DNA from: Pseudomonas helleri
GTDB lineage: Bacteria > Pseudomonadota > Gammaproteobacteria > Pseudomonadales > Pseudomonadaceae
NCBI RefSeq assembly: GCF_009600315.1
Contig: NZ_WIWC01000002.1
Location: forward strand, 1-64,000
Direction of reading: 5' to 3'
DNA length: 64,000 nt
In this document: one piece after another, positions 35,787-44,719 of the stretch
How positions within the stretch are numbered: position 1 is the stretch's first letter
Layout of the letters: each line of letters begins with the position of its first letter
Position numbers and translations under genes: made by a program
The notes under the pieces: model-generated
Seen by the model: the letters and a program-made list of their open reading frames with translations, nothing else
Databases searched by the model: none
Told to the model about the DNA's origin: nothing

Positions 35787-36800
35787 GTGAACGGAATCAC
35801 TTCTTTGAATCTATACCCGTCGTTGAACATGACCGCTATTCAATCTGCCATGTCCCTGTTTAATCAGGTGGTGAGCAGTAATTACTATGTGTTTCTTCCA
35901 GGTTTGCAAGAGCGTGTCGTGGCGGGGAGTGCAATGATGAACCATCATGGCCGTGCCTTGGTAGTCGAGGTTATGAAGCTGGAAGTCAAAATTTCGAATT
36001 CGGGCATTGGCGACATTGCAGCACAATACCGCGAGCTGAGTGAATCAAACGCTGTGACCGAGGCAGTGAAGAGTAAAGGCATGGAGAGTCTATATTTCCT
36101 CAGCAAGAAGCGGTTGCTAAGTGTGATAACAAAAGCCGAAGAGACTCGATTGGCGGTGCATGCGTTAAAACAGGAATTTAACGCGTTAAGCCTTGATCAT
36201 TATGCAAGCGAGTTACTTGACTATGATGAAAGCCGTTTAAAGATACTGCACGCACGCGAGGCGTCATTACAAACGCAGCGTGAAAAAATAGTGGCAGACC
36301 TGCAGGCACTTAAAGCGGCAGATGCCGACTTGGGGACTGATTTTTGGCTAGAACAAACCAAATCATTACTGCCCACGCCTGAAGAAGTGGAGCTGTTGGT
36401 TTCGATTGCAATCGTACCCAAAGTCGATGCCCAGATTATCCAACTGGCATTGCAGCGATTAGGCCAATATGTTGACCTTATAGCTGAAGTGGCAAAGCGT
36501 TCGTCTCTCGCGCAGGCGATTATGAAAGCTTCAGGAAAATTAACCGCCAATACCCGTGAACGCTTAGATAACCAGGAAAAAATCCAGGTGTTGCAGGCAC
36601 GAAAAGAAAGGGTTGAAGCTTATGATTGTCTGCTGGAAGCCAAGGCCCAGTGGGTGGGGCAAGTCGGCAACGTCTTAGAATGTGTAGAAATTTTTTTGAG
36701 AGAGTGCCGGTTATTTCAAACGGCAGAAGCGGTGGAGATGCGCCGGTTATACGATCACTTTTTGACCTTTGAACAGATGCTCCGTCAGGTACGTGTGTAA
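35787..36800 (+). CDS. xaxB: Alpha-xenorhabdolysin-like binary toxin subunit B
   Basis: The 337-residue helical protein has no signal peptide and long amphipathic helices (about 100-190 and 225-300). Xenorhabdus XaxB has about 340 residues and is the subunit that inserts into the membrane. The GTG start has AAGGAGA at 35774-35780, and the gene follows xaxA by 19 bases, so the pair is one operon. Base composition is low-GC like xaxA. No secretion gene or lysis gene lies nearby, so export must use another system or cell lysis. Assignment is by size, order and helical pattern; a profile search was not run. Confidence 0.78.
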   Translation: MNGITSLNLYPSLNMTAIQSAMSLFNQVVSSNYYVFLPGLQERVVAGSAMMNHHGRALVVEVMKLEVKISNSGIGDIAAQYRELSESNAVTEAVKSKGMESLYFLSKKRLLSVITKAEETRLAVHALKQEFNALSLDHYASELLDYDESRLKILHAREASLQTQREKIVADLQALKAADADLGTDFWLEQTKSLLPTPEEVELLVSIAIVPKVDAQIIQLALQRLGQYVDLIAEVAKRSSLAQAIMKASGKLTANTRERLDNQEKIQVLQARKERVEAYDCLLEAKAQWVGQVGNVLECVEIFLRECRLFQTAEAVEMRRLYDHFLTFEQMLRQVRV

Positions 36801-36835
36801 AAGGGGCAGAACAAAGCCGGGTGAAGGGTTATGAA

Positions 36836-36871
36836 CATGGCGCCCATGAAATGTTCCTCATGGGCGCCATG
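36836..36871. terminator. Perfect 14-base inverted repeat between xaxB and speC
   Basis: CATGGCGCCCATGA (36836-36849) and TCATGGGCGCCATG (36858-36871) flank an eight-base loop. There is no strong T tract. It lies between convergent xaxB and speC, so it may end either transcript. Confidence 0.55.
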
Positions 36872-36883
36872 ACGATTCGCTAC

Positions 36884-38047
36884 TTATAGATAGAACGATT
36901 TCAACGGTGGGAAGCCATTGAATTCAACTGCACTGTAGCTGGTGGTGTAAGCACCGGTCGACAGCCAGTACAAGCGGTCGCCAATGGCCAGGTTCAGCGG
37001 CAGACCGTATTTGTAATTTTCATACATGATGTCGGCGCTGTCGCAGGTAGGGCCGGCGATGACGACTTCTTCCATCTCGCCTTTCTTTTCAGTCCAGATC
37101 GGGAATTTGATGGCTTCGTCCATCGTTTCGATAAGGCCCGAAAATTTGCCCACGTCCGTGTACACCCAACGCTCGACGGCGGTGCGTGATTTACGCGCGA
37201 CTAATACCACTTCACTGACCAGAATGCCGGCGTTGGCAATTAGCGAGCGGCCTGGCTCCAGAATGATTTCTGGCAGGTCATCACCGAAGTCATCTTTCAG
37301 GAAACGGATGATTTCTTCAGCGTAGGTTTCCAGACTGTTGGTGCGGGTAATGTAGTTGGCCGGGAAGCCACCGCCCATGTTGATCAGTTTGAGGACAATG
37401 CCGTCTTCTTCTTTCAGACGCTCGAAGATCACTTTGACCTTGGCAATCGCCGCGTCCCACACACCGATGTCGCGTTGCTGCGAACCCACGTGGAAGGAAA
37501 TGCCGTAAGGCACCAGGCCCAGTTCGCGAGCCAGAATCAGCAGGTCCATGGCCATGTCAGTCTGGCAGCCGAACTTGCGTGACAGTGGCCAATCAGCCGT
37601 GGTCGAGCCTTCGGTAAGGATGCGCACGTAAATTTTTGAGCCGGGTGCGGCCTTGGCAATGTTGCGCAAGTCGGCTTCGGAGTCGGTGGAGAACAGACGC
37701 ACGCCTTTCTCGTAGAAATAACGGATGTCTTTGGATTTCTTGATGGTGTTGCCGTAGCTGATGCGATCGGGGCTGACGCCACGGTCCATGACTTTATCCA
37801 GCTCGTAGATCGACGCGATGTCGAAGCTCGAACCTTTGTCGCGCAGCAGATCAATGATTTCGACGGCCGGGTTGGCCTTCACCGCGTAATACACCTTGGC
37901 GAATTCGAAACCTGCGCGCAGGTCGTCATAAGCCTTGCTGATCATGGCGGTGTCGATCACCACGAACGGGGTTTCCTGGGTGTCAGCGAACGCCTTCATT
38001 TTGTTGAAGGTGTCGCGCGCGTAATAGTCTTCGACCTGGATCGACAT
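36884..38047 (-). CDS. speC: Ornithine decarboxylase (alanine-racemase fold)
   Basis: The 387-residue PLP enzyme makes putrescine from ornithine. The cofactor lysine is K57 in VYYAVKANP, EPGRSLIANAG binds PLP phosphate, and the active-site cysteine is C335 in GPTCDSADIMYE. Length matches P. aeruginosa SpeC. AGGAG precedes the ATG at 38047; seven earlier codons are in frame but lack a ribosome site. The leader is about 190 bases if the promoter at 38235-38263 is used. Confidence 0.94.
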   Translation of the reverse strand: MSIQVEDYYARDTFNKMKAFADTQETPFVVIDTAMISKAYDDLRAGFEFAKVYYAVKANPAVEIIDLLRDKGSSFDIASIYELDKVMDRGVSPDRISYGNTIKKSKDIRYFYEKGVRLFSTDSEADLRNIAKAAPGSKIYVRILTEGSTTADWPLSRKFGCQTDMAMDLLILARELGLVPYGISFHVGSQQRDIGVWDAAIAKVKVIFERLKEEDGIVLKLINMGGGFPANYITRTNSLETYAEEIIRFLKDDFGDDLPEIILEPGRSLIANAGILVSEVVLVARKSRTAVERWVYTDVGKFSGLIETMDEAIKFPIWTEKKGEMEEVVIAGPTCDSADIMYENYKYGLPLNLAIGDRLYWLSTGAYTTSYSAVEFNGFPPLKSFYL

Positions 38048-38234
38048 GCTGGGGAACTCCTGTGGCAAACGTCATCAATAAATGGGTGCAGCTGAACATC
38101 CTCCGTATCCCCACTTTGGTTCGCCTACTTCCCAAGGCATGTCCGCCGAAAGCAAATAAGGTAAATGAACCTTGCTGTCTCGTCGTCAGTACTTGAGCCG
38201 GATGGATCGTTTCCAGCATGGATGTTCGGCGCGA

Positions 38235-38263
38235 ACTTTAGGGCGTGGGAGCCTTGAGATCAA
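38235..38263 (-). promoter_or_regulatory. Candidate sigma-70 promoter of speC
   Basis: On the minus strand TTGATC and TAAAGT are separated by 17 bases, four of six matches to each consensus box. It sits in the 323-base gap between the speC start and the REP cluster (38048-38370); the rest of that gap shows no gene. Confidence 0.35.
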
Positions 38264-38370
38264 CAAAAAATGTCGCGTTTTTGCACGGGTTTGTCGGGGG
38301 GATAAATGTCGGCCCTTTGTGTAACCGACTGTGATGTCAGTGCAGAGTTCACGCAGGAGAAAATCAAAAG

Positions 38371-38546
38371 CCCCTCACCCCAACCCTCTCCCACGGGGAG
38401 AGGGAGCTAATGTGGGGCGTTGCGCAATTCAGCTTTTGACATTAGTCCCCTCTCCCCCGGGGAGAGGGAACTGATTTAGGGAGTTGCGCAATTCGGCTTT
38501 TGACTTTAGTCCCCTCTCCCTCCGGGAGAGGGTTAGGGTGAGGGGG
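38371..38546. repeat. REP cluster, copy 5 (three units)
   Basis: Three units with CTCTCCC...GGGAGAGGG cores occur at 38371-38405, about 38446-38470 and 38512-38546, separated by two similar spacers containing GTTGCGCAATTC. The outer two carry the CCCTCACCC/GGGTGAGGG ends in opposite orientation; the middle one is cut down. Confidence 0.92.
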
Positions 38547-38554
38547 GCAATGGA

Positions 38555-39712
38555 TCAGGCCATCGCTGTTTCAGCGGGCGACACAATGCTGCTCTTGGCC
38601 CCACGCGAGCGACCAGAACTCAGGTATGCCGCAATCGACTCTTGTGTCACTTCACCCTGGAACACGCGCTCGGGGTCCATCACCGGCAACCACGAACGGT
38701 TGAACTCGTACATGCGCGACAGCAGGATGCGCAAGTGTTCTTCCGACGCAGCAGTGGCGGTGAACTCCCGCAGGAACTGGCCACAGGTGCCGGTCTGACG
38801 GTGCAAGTCGCGTCGACGTACATAGCCCAGCGCCTTGTTGTCGCCATCAGTGACCACAACATAACGGCGGTCCAGTTCGTCCATCAATTCCAGCGCTTCG
38901 CCCACCGGTGTTTCCGGGCTTACCGACGGTGCGTTGTCGGCCGCATCTTCTGCCTTGACCAACAACAGGCGCTTGAGCGTGCTGTCCTGACCTACAAAGT
39001 TGCTGACAAATTCATCCGCTGGATGCGCCAGCAAGGTGTCTGGGTGATCCATCTGCAGCAGTTTGCCGCCACGGAAAATGGCGATTTTGTCGCCCAGCTT
39101 GATGGCTTCGTCGATGTCATGGCTGACCATGATCACGGTCTTGTTCAGGGCCCGCTGCATCTCGAAAAATTCGTTCTGGATCATCTCGCGGTTGATCGGA
39201 TCGACCGCACCAAACGGCTCATCCATCAACAGCAGCGGGGCGTCAGCCGCCAATGCGCGAATCACGCCGATACGCTGCTGCTGGCCACCGGACAACTCAC
39301 GCGGGTAGCGATGCAAATACTGCTTGGGTTCCAGCTTGATCATGCTCATCAGTTCGCGAGCGCGCTCATGGCACTTTTGCTTGTCCCAGCCCAGCAGGCG
39401 CGGAACGACGGTGATGTTTTCTTCGATGGTCATGTTCGGGAACAGACCGATCTGCTGGATCACATAGCCGATATTGCGACGCAGCGTCACCGGGTCGAGG
39501 TCGGTGGTGTCTTCGCCGTTGATCAGAATCTTGCCGGAGGTCGGCTTGATCAGGCGGTTGATCATTTTCAGCGTGGTGCTTTTACCGCAACCCGAGGGCC
39601 CCAGGAATACACAGATTTCGCCTTCGTTGACGGTCAGGCTTACCGAGTCCACGGCCTTTACATCTTTGCCGTTGCTTTGGAATGTTTTGCTGAGGTTTTG
39701 AAGTTCGATCAT
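38555..39712 (-). CDS. Osmoprotectant ABC transporter ATPase with CBS domains (OpuCA/YehX-like)
   Basis: The 385-residue ATPase has Walker A GPSGCGKST (38-46), the signature LSGGQQQRIGVIRAL, Walker B LLLMDEPFGAVD, and two CBS domains in the last 120 residues (RRYVVVTDGDNKALGYVRRRDL). CBS domains sense ionic strength in OpuA-type importers. The ATG at 39712 overlaps the stop of the upstream permease (ATGA). It is the last gene of a four-gene minus-strand operon; a REP cluster follows nine bases after its stop. Confidence 0.9.
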   Translation of the reverse strand: MIELQNLSKTFQSNGKDVKAVDSVSLTVNEGEICVFLGPSGCGKSTTLKMINRLIKPTSGKILINGEDTTDLDPVTLRRNIGYVIQQIGLFPNMTIEENITVVPRLLGWDKQKCHERARELMSMIKLEPKQYLHRYPRELSGGQQQRIGVIRALAADAPLLLMDEPFGAVDPINREMIQNEFFEMQRALNKTVIMVSHDIDEAIKLGDKIAIFRGGKLLQMDHPDTLLAHPADEFVSNFVGQDSTLKRLLLVKAEDAADNAPSVSPETPVGEALELMDELDRRYVVVTDGDNKALGYVRRRDLHRQTGTCGQFLREFTATAASEEHLRILLSRMYEFNRSWLPVMDPERVFQGEVTQESIAAYLSSGRSRGAKSSIVSPAETAMA

Positions 39713-40362
39713 TTGAGCAGTCCTTTTGGAGTCAGCGAGCGTTGCAGCCATTGCAGAAACAGGTCAGCGATGATGGCCAGAACACTGACCAACACGGCGC
39801 CGACGATCAGCATCGACATGTCGCTACGGCTGATTGCAGCAAGAATAAGTACACCCAGACCACCGGCACCGATGGTGGCGGCAATGGTCATGACACCGAT
39901 GTTCATGACCACGGCGGTACGCACGCCGGCCAGAATCACCGGCACCGCGATGGGCAGTTCGACCATGCGCAGGCGCTGGCTGAAAGTCATGCCGATGCCG
40001 CGTGCGGCTTCGCGAATACCCGGTTCCACGCCGGTTAGGGCCAGGAAGGTGTTGCGCATGATCGGCAGCAGTGAATACAGGAACACCGCGGTAATGGCTG
40101 GCATCGGGCCAAGGCCTTGGCCGAACTTGGAGTAGAGCGGCAGCAGCAGGCCAAACAGGGCAATCGACGGGATGGTCAGCAGCACCGTGGCACTGGCTTG
40201 TAGCGGGCCGGCGAGTGACGGGAAGCGTGTCATCAAGACACCCAGTGGAACACCGATCAGGATCGCCAAAACGACGGCGATGCCCACCAATGTGATGTGT
40301 TGCAGTGTGAGATGCAGAACCAGTGACCAGTCCATGTGGGAAAAGGCGTTTAAAAATTCCAT
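39709..40362 (-). CDS. Osmoprotectant ABC transporter permease (OpuCB-like)
   Basis: The 217-residue permease has five to six membrane segments and the binding-protein-dependent transport signature in GIREAARGIGMTFSQRLRMVELPIAVPVI. It pairs with the second permease of the operon. It starts 14 bases after the substrate-binding protein gene and overlaps the ATPase start. The likely substrates are glycine betaine, choline or carnitine, by family. Confidence 0.9.
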   Translation of the reverse strand: MEFLNAFSHMDWSLVLHLTLQHITLVGIAVVLAILIGVPLGVLMTRFPSLAGPLQASATVLLTIPSIALFGLLLPLYSKFGQGLGPMPAITAVFLYSLLPIMRNTFLALTGVEPGIREAARGIGMTFSQRLRMVELPIAVPVILAGVRTAVVMNIGVMTIAATIGAGGLGVLILAAISRSDMSMLIVGAVLVSVLAIIADLFLQWLQRSLTPKGLLK

Positions 40363-40376
40363 GTCTTCTCCTCGGT

Positions 40377-41270
40377 TCAGTTCAGTGGGTGCTGGCGCAG
40401 AAAATCTGCGGCGACTTTGGACGGGCTTTCGTGATCGACGTCGACTCGGGCGTTCAGTTGACGCATGGTTTCATCGTCGAACAGATCGGCCAGTGGCTTG
40501 AGCAAACCTTCGAGCTCCGGGTGCTTGTCCAGATAGGCTTTACTCACCACCGGCGCTGCGGTGTAGTCCGGGAAGTAGTGCATGTCGTCTTCAAGCAATT
40601 TGAGGTTGAAGGCGCTCAAGCGGCCGTCCGTGGTGTAAACCAGGCCGGCAAACACCTGACCGTTTTTCAGCGCGGTGTAGACCAGCCCGGCGTCCATCTG
40701 GCGGATATTGCGGCGCGTCAGGTCCATGTCATAAAGCTTGACCATGCCCTGCAAACCGTCAGAGCGGTTAGCAAACTCGGTGTCCAGTGCCACCAGCGCA
40801 TCTTTGTTTTGCGGATCGCGCAGGGCCTTGTTCAGGTCGCTGACGCTGTTGATCTGCGGAAATTCCTCGGCCACTTTCTGTGGCAAGGCCAGCGCGTAGG
40901 TATTGCTGAACTTGGACGGATGCAGCCAGATCAGGCCTTTTTTGGCATCCAGCTCTTTAACCCGGTCGTAGGATTGCTGGCTGTCGAGTTTGTCGGTTAC
41001 GTGGTTGTAAGCCACCAGTGACACACCGGTGTATTCCCACACCATGTCCAGTTGCCCGGTTTCATGGGCCGAACGGGCCAGGCTACTGCCCAAACCGCCG
41101 GTGACTTGTGCGTTGTAGCCCTTGCTGTTGAGGTATTGCGAGGTGATTTCAGCGAGCAGCGTTTGCTCGGTAAATACCCGCGCCCCAATGCGAATCAAGG
41201 GTTTTTCTGCAGCCTGGACAATGCCTGCGCACAGCAGAACGCAGCCCAGTAAAAAGCTAATTTTTTTCAT
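40377..41270 (-). CDS. Osmoprotectant substrate-binding protein (OpuCC/YehZ-like)
   Basis: The 297-residue periplasmic protein has a signal peptide (KKISFLLGCVLLCAGIVQA then AEKP). The OpuAC fold is shown by IRIGARVFTEQTLLAEI, GGLGSSLARSAHETGQLDMV and VFAGLVYTTDGRLSAFNL. No lipobox cysteine stands at the cleavage site, so it is a soluble binding protein. It lies between the two permease genes, a common order for this transporter group. Confidence 0.9.
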   Translation of the reverse strand: MKKISFLLGCVLLCAGIVQAAEKPLIRIGARVFTEQTLLAEITSQYLNSKGYNAQVTGGLGSSLARSAHETGQLDMVWEYTGVSLVAYNHVTDKLDSQQSYDRVKELDAKKGLIWLHPSKFSNTYALALPQKVAEEFPQINSVSDLNKALRDPQNKDALVALDTEFANRSDGLQGMVKLYDMDLTRRNIRQMDAGLVYTALKNGQVFAGLVYTTDGRLSAFNLKLLEDDMHYFPDYTAAPVVSKAYLDKHPELEGLLKPLADLFDDETMRQLNARVDVDHESPSKVAADFLRQHPLN

Positions 41271-41295
41271 GCTTATTCCTTTGCTCAGCCAGACC

Positions 41296-42012
41296 TTAAG
41301 CAGGTCGCAGACCGCGTTCCAACCAGCGACGGCTGATGAGAATCACCAGGCCATCGAGCAGCAATGCCAACAGCGCGGTACACGCGGCGCCAAGGATCAA
41401 TTGCGGCTGATTGTTGAGGGCGATGCCGGGGAAAATCAGGCTGCCCAGGCTGTTGGCGCCGATCAGGAACGCCAGCGGTGCAGTACCGACGTTGATCGCC
41501 AGTGCCACGCGCACACCGCCCATGATGATGGGCACGGCGTTGGGCATTTCGACCCGCCAGAGTACTTGGCGCGGGGTCATGCCGATGCCGACGGCGGCTT
41601 CTTTGAGCGAACCCTGTACGTTTTTCAGGCCTTCATAAGTGTTGCGCACAATGGGCAGCAACGAAGCGAGAAACAGGGCGAAGATGGCCGGACCGCTGCC
41701 GATACCCAGAAAACCCAGTGCAATGGCCAATACGGCCAGCGGCGGGACGGTGTTACCGATGTTGAACACCTGCATGAAACGCTCGGCGCGGGCGGCCATG
41801 CTTGGTCTGCTGAGAAAAATCCCGGCGGGTATCCCTACAAGGAGGGCGGCAAACATTGAAGCGAGTACGAGGTACAGATGGGCTTGCAGATAGAACAACA
41901 AATCATCTTGATAGCGTTCGATAGTGCTGATGCCGATCCAGTGGACCAACAGGGCCAGAAGCGCGATAACGATCACACTTCCTATAAGCCCTTTTCCATA
42001 GCGATTAGCCAC
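41296..42012 (-). CDS. Osmoprotectant ABC transporter permease (OpuCD-like)
   Basis: The 238-residue permease has six membrane segments and the signature LKEAAVGIGMTPRQVLWRVEMPNAVPIIMGG. The start is GTG at 42012, seven bases after AAGGAG; a longer in-frame extension to 42099 has an implausible Arg-rich N-terminus. It is the first gene of the operon. No operator was recognised upstream. Confidence 0.88.
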   Translation of the reverse strand: MANRYGKGLIGSVIVIALLALLVHWIGISTIERYQDDLLFYLQAHLYLVLASMFAALLVGIPAGIFLSRPSMAARAERFMQVFNIGNTVPPLAVLAIALGFLGIGSGPAIFALFLASLLPIVRNTYEGLKNVQGSLKEAAVGIGMTPRQVLWRVEMPNAVPIIMGGVRVALAINVGTAPLAFLIGANSLGSLIFPGIALNNQPQLILGAACTALLALLLDGLVILISRRWLERGLRPA

Positions 42013-42175
42013 AGGCGGACTCCTTTTTTTTAGTCGGCGGACACATTGTCGCGTGGCAACGCCATTCCTGGCTGCCGACAATGGGTTCGCGAAAAGCAAC
42101 AGGTCGTGGCGAAAAAAACGCCGTCATCACCTGTCATTAGCGCAGCCTCGTCAGGCTAACTTGCTGATATATCAG

Positions 42176-42217
42176 CCCCTGACGGTTTGTCGTATCAGGG
42201 GAGTGGACGCCTCCACT
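42176..42217. other. Two tandem hairpins in the opuC-like/prfC gap
   Basis: CCCCTGA...TCAGGGG (42176-42201) is followed directly by AGTGGA-CGCC-TCCACT (42202-42217). They lie in the 339-base divergent gap 42013-42351, which holds no gene. A TATAAT at 42308-42313 is a plausible -10 for prfC, with a poor -35. Confidence 0.5.
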
Positions 42218-42351
42218 GCCTAAAAGGTTCACATTTTTTACGGCACATTGCCACCCTTAACCGACGAGTCACGGCACCAACGGTGGCTGCACACAGGGTA
42301 TTTGAGCTATAATCCGCGCCCTTTTTTGAATCAATCGTCAGGCGATTTCCC

Positions 42352-43935
42352 ATGACCCATCAGGCCGCCGAAGTCGCGAAACGCCGCACTTTCGCCATCA
42401 TTTCCCACCCCGATGCGGGTAAAACCACCATCACCGAAAAGCTCTTGCTGATGGGTAAGGCGATTGCTGTCGCCGGTACGGTGAAATCGCGAAAGTCCGA
42501 CCGCCATGCCACCTCCGACTGGATGGAAATGGAGAAACAACGGGGTATTTCGATTACCACGTCGGTCATGCAGTTCCCGTATCGCGACCACATGATCAAC
42601 CTGCTCGACACCCCGGGCCACGAAGATTTTTCTGAAGACACCTACCGCACGTTGACCGCAGTCGACTCGGCGCTGATGGTGCTCGACGGCGGTAAAGGGG
42701 TTGAGCCACGTACCATCGCCCTGATGGACGTTTGCCGCCTGCGCGACACGCCTATCGTCAGCTTTATCAACAAACTCGACCGCGACATTCGCGACCCGAT
42801 CGAGTTGCTTGACGAAATCGAAGCCGTCCTCAAAATCAAGGCCGCGCCGATTACCTGGCCGATTGGTTGCTACCGTGACTTCAAGGGTGTGTACCACCTG
42901 GCTGATGACTACATCATCGTTTACACCGCTGGTCATGGTCATGAGCGCACCGAAACCAAGATCATCGAGAAGCTCGACTCTGACGAAGCCCGCGCCCACC
43001 TGGGTGACGAATACCAGCGTTTCGTCGATCAGCTGGAACTGGTTCAAGGCGCTTGCCATGAGTTCAACCAGCAGGAATTCCTCGACGGCCAACTGACCCC
43101 GGTGTTCTTCGGTACTGCATTGGGCAACTTCGGTGTCGATCACGTGCTCGATGCCGTGGTCAACTGGGCTCCAGAGCCGCTGCCGCGCGTGGCTAACGAG
43201 CGCGTGGTTGAACCGACCGAAGAGAAATTCAGCGGTTTCGTGTTCAAAATTCAGGCGAACATGGACCCTAAGCACCGCGACCGCATCGCCTTTATGCGTA
43301 TTTGCTCGGGCAAGTACGAAAAGGGCATGAAAATGCGTCACGTGCGTACCGGCAAAGACATCCGCATTGGCGATGCACTGACGTTCTTCTCTTCGGAGCG
43401 TGAACAACTCGAAGAAGCCTACGCGGGTGACATCATCGGCCTGCACAACCACGGCACCATCCAGATCGGTGACACCTTCACCGAAGGCGAAGTGTTGGGC
43501 TTCACCGGCATCCCGCACTTTGCCCCGGAACTGTTCCGTCGCGTGCGTCTGCGCGACCCGCTCAAGTCCAAGCAACTGCGTCAGGGCTTGCAGCAACTGG
43601 CCGAAGAGGGTGCCACCCAGGTGTTCTTCCCGGAACGCAGCAACGACATCATCTTGGGTGCGGTCGGTGTTCTGCAATTCGACGTGGTGGCCAGCCGCCT
43701 GAAAGGCGAATACAAAGTGGAATGCTCCTACGAGCCGATCACTGTGTACTCGGCGCGCTGGATCGACTGCGACGATAAGAAGAAGCTGGAAGAGTTCAAA
43801 ATCAAGGCAGTGGAAAACCTCGCGATTGACGGCGGTGGTCACCTGACCTATCTGGCGCCAACCCGCGTTAACCTCGCGTTGATGGAAGAGCGCTGGCCCG
43901 ATGTGAAGTTCCGCGCCACGCGTGAGCATCACTAA
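42352..43935 (+). CDS. prfC: Peptide chain release factor 3
   Basis: The 527-residue translational GTPase recycles RF1 and RF2 from the ribosome. The G1 motif SHPDAGKTT (18-26), the switch region [26 protein letters not shown] and NKLDRD are all present, and the RF3-specific C-terminal domain extends to the end. Length equals the E. coli protein closely (529). A strong terminator follows. It is a single-gene unit. Confidence 0.97.
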   Translation: MTHQAAEVAKRRTFAIISHPDAGKTTITEKLLLMGKAIAVAGTVKSRKSDRHATSDWMEMEKQRGISITTSVMQFPYRDHMINLLDTPGHEDFSEDTYRTLTAVDSALMVLDGGKGVEPRTIALMDVCRLRDTPIVSFINKLDRDIRDPIELLDEIEAVLKIKAAPITWPIGCYRDFKGVYHLADDYIIVYTAGHGHERTETKIIEKLDSDEARAHLGDEYQRFVDQLELVQGACHEFNQQEFLDGQLTPVFFGTALGNFGVDHVLDAVVNWAPEPLPRVANERVVEPTEEKFSGFVFKIQANMDPKHRDRIAFMRICSGKYEKGMKMRHVRTGKDIRIGDALTFFSSEREQLEEAYAGDIIGLHNHGTIQIGDTFTEGEVLGFTGIPHFAPELFRRVRLRDPLKSKQLRQGLQQLAEEGATQVFFPERSNDIILGAVGVLQFDVVASRLKGEYKVECSYEPITVYSARWIDCDDKKKLEEFKIKAVENLAIDGGGHLTYLAPTRVNLALMEERWPDVKFRATREHH

Positions 43936-43950
43936 ACCTGGAAGTGCTAG

Positions 43951-43985
43951 AAAAAACCCCGTTGCGAAAGCCACGGGGTTTTTTT
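43951..43985 (+). terminator. Intrinsic terminator of prfC
   Basis: AACCCCGT...ACGGGGTT forms a stem with A and T runs on both sides (AAAAAA before, TTTTTTT after). It begins 16 bases after the prfC stop. Confidence 0.93.
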
Positions 43986-44128
43986 CATCCCGCGAATGGC
44001 GATTAACATGGGCGAGATGAGGGCTTTACCCCCGTGGTTAGTTCAAATAGTTCTAGGAAGCTTTAAGGCAATAGCCAGTAGAGAGTCTAGGTTTAACCGT
44101 ATCTGTTCTTAAACCGATGGAGCTCGCT

Positions 44129-44455
44129 ATGAACCTGTTTCAACGCAGTGTGCTAATGCTCAAAGTGCTGGTGCTTTTGATGATCAGTGCGACGACGGCA
44201 TGGGCAAGCAACCCGCTGACACTTCCGGGCGTCGGCGCGTCGGCCAGCGGCGTAGCCGGGCCTGCAGCACATGTCATTTACAAGTCAGATTCAGAACCGG
44301 GTGATCAAGGCCAGGGCGGCAGCTCGGGGGATGATGATCAGGTCGATGGCGACAGCGGGACGAATGGCGAAGACTCGACCGAGGGCGATGGCAAGACGGA
44401 TCCTGAAGACGATGACAGCGTCGATGACGGTAAGTCCAGCAAAGGGCAGTATTGA
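44129..44455 (+). CDS. Small secreted acidic protein of unknown function
   Basis: The 108-residue protein has a clear signal peptide (hydrophobic core VLVLLMISATTAWA, cleavage after residue 26 or so, before SNPL). The mature part is Gly/Ala-rich to residue 50, then residues 54-103 are packed with Asp, Glu, Gly and Ser (SGDDDQVDGDSGTNGED and on). No fold or motif for a known family was recognised; the run could bind calcium or other cations, or be disordered. GGAG lies six bases before the ATG at 44129; an ATG four codons earlier is in frame. It stands alone between prfC and a long inverted repeat. Confidence 0.7.
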   Translation: MNLFQRSVLMLKVLVLLMISATTAWASNPLTLPGVGASASGVAGPAAHVIYKSDSEPGDQGQGGSSGDDDQVDGDSGTNGEDSTEGDGKTDPEDDDSVDDGKSSKGQY

Positions 44456-44485
44456 TCGCTAGCGACAAAAGCTGATCACTTTCCT

Positions 44486-44662
44486 GTAGGAGCTGTCGAG
44501 CTCCGCGAGGCTGCGATCGGCGGCAAGGCCGTCGCAAAACAGTACTTGCGGTGTATTAGCACATAGCAGAGTTCGGGTTTTCGGTCTCTGATGCACCGCG
44601 CTCATCGCACTGGCGACGATTGCATTGTCGAACGCAGCCTCGCGGAGCTCGACAGCTGCTAC
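44486..44662. repeat. Long inverted repeat, copy 2
   Basis: The arm GTAGGAGCTGTCGAGCTCCG (then CGAGGCTGCG) at the left is mirrored by CGCAGCCTCG then CGGAGCTCGACAGCTGCTAC at the right, with about 115 bases between. The left part also forms a local hairpin GGAGCT-GTCG-AGCTCC. It separates the acidic protein gene and convergent dppF. Confidence 0.85.
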
Positions 44663-44719
44663 GGGTTTCGCATCACAGTGAAGGCGCTGCGGCTTAGCTA
44701 CTAAGCCGCAGCACTTCTC

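Noticed and set aside
37983..38219. A 78-codon frame in the speC leader
   Set aside because: It overlaps the speC start in another frame, has no clear ribosome site and no protein-like features.
42331..43974. A 547-codon frame opposite prfC
   Set aside because: Antisense of a highly conserved GTPase gene; no start signal and no recognisable domain.
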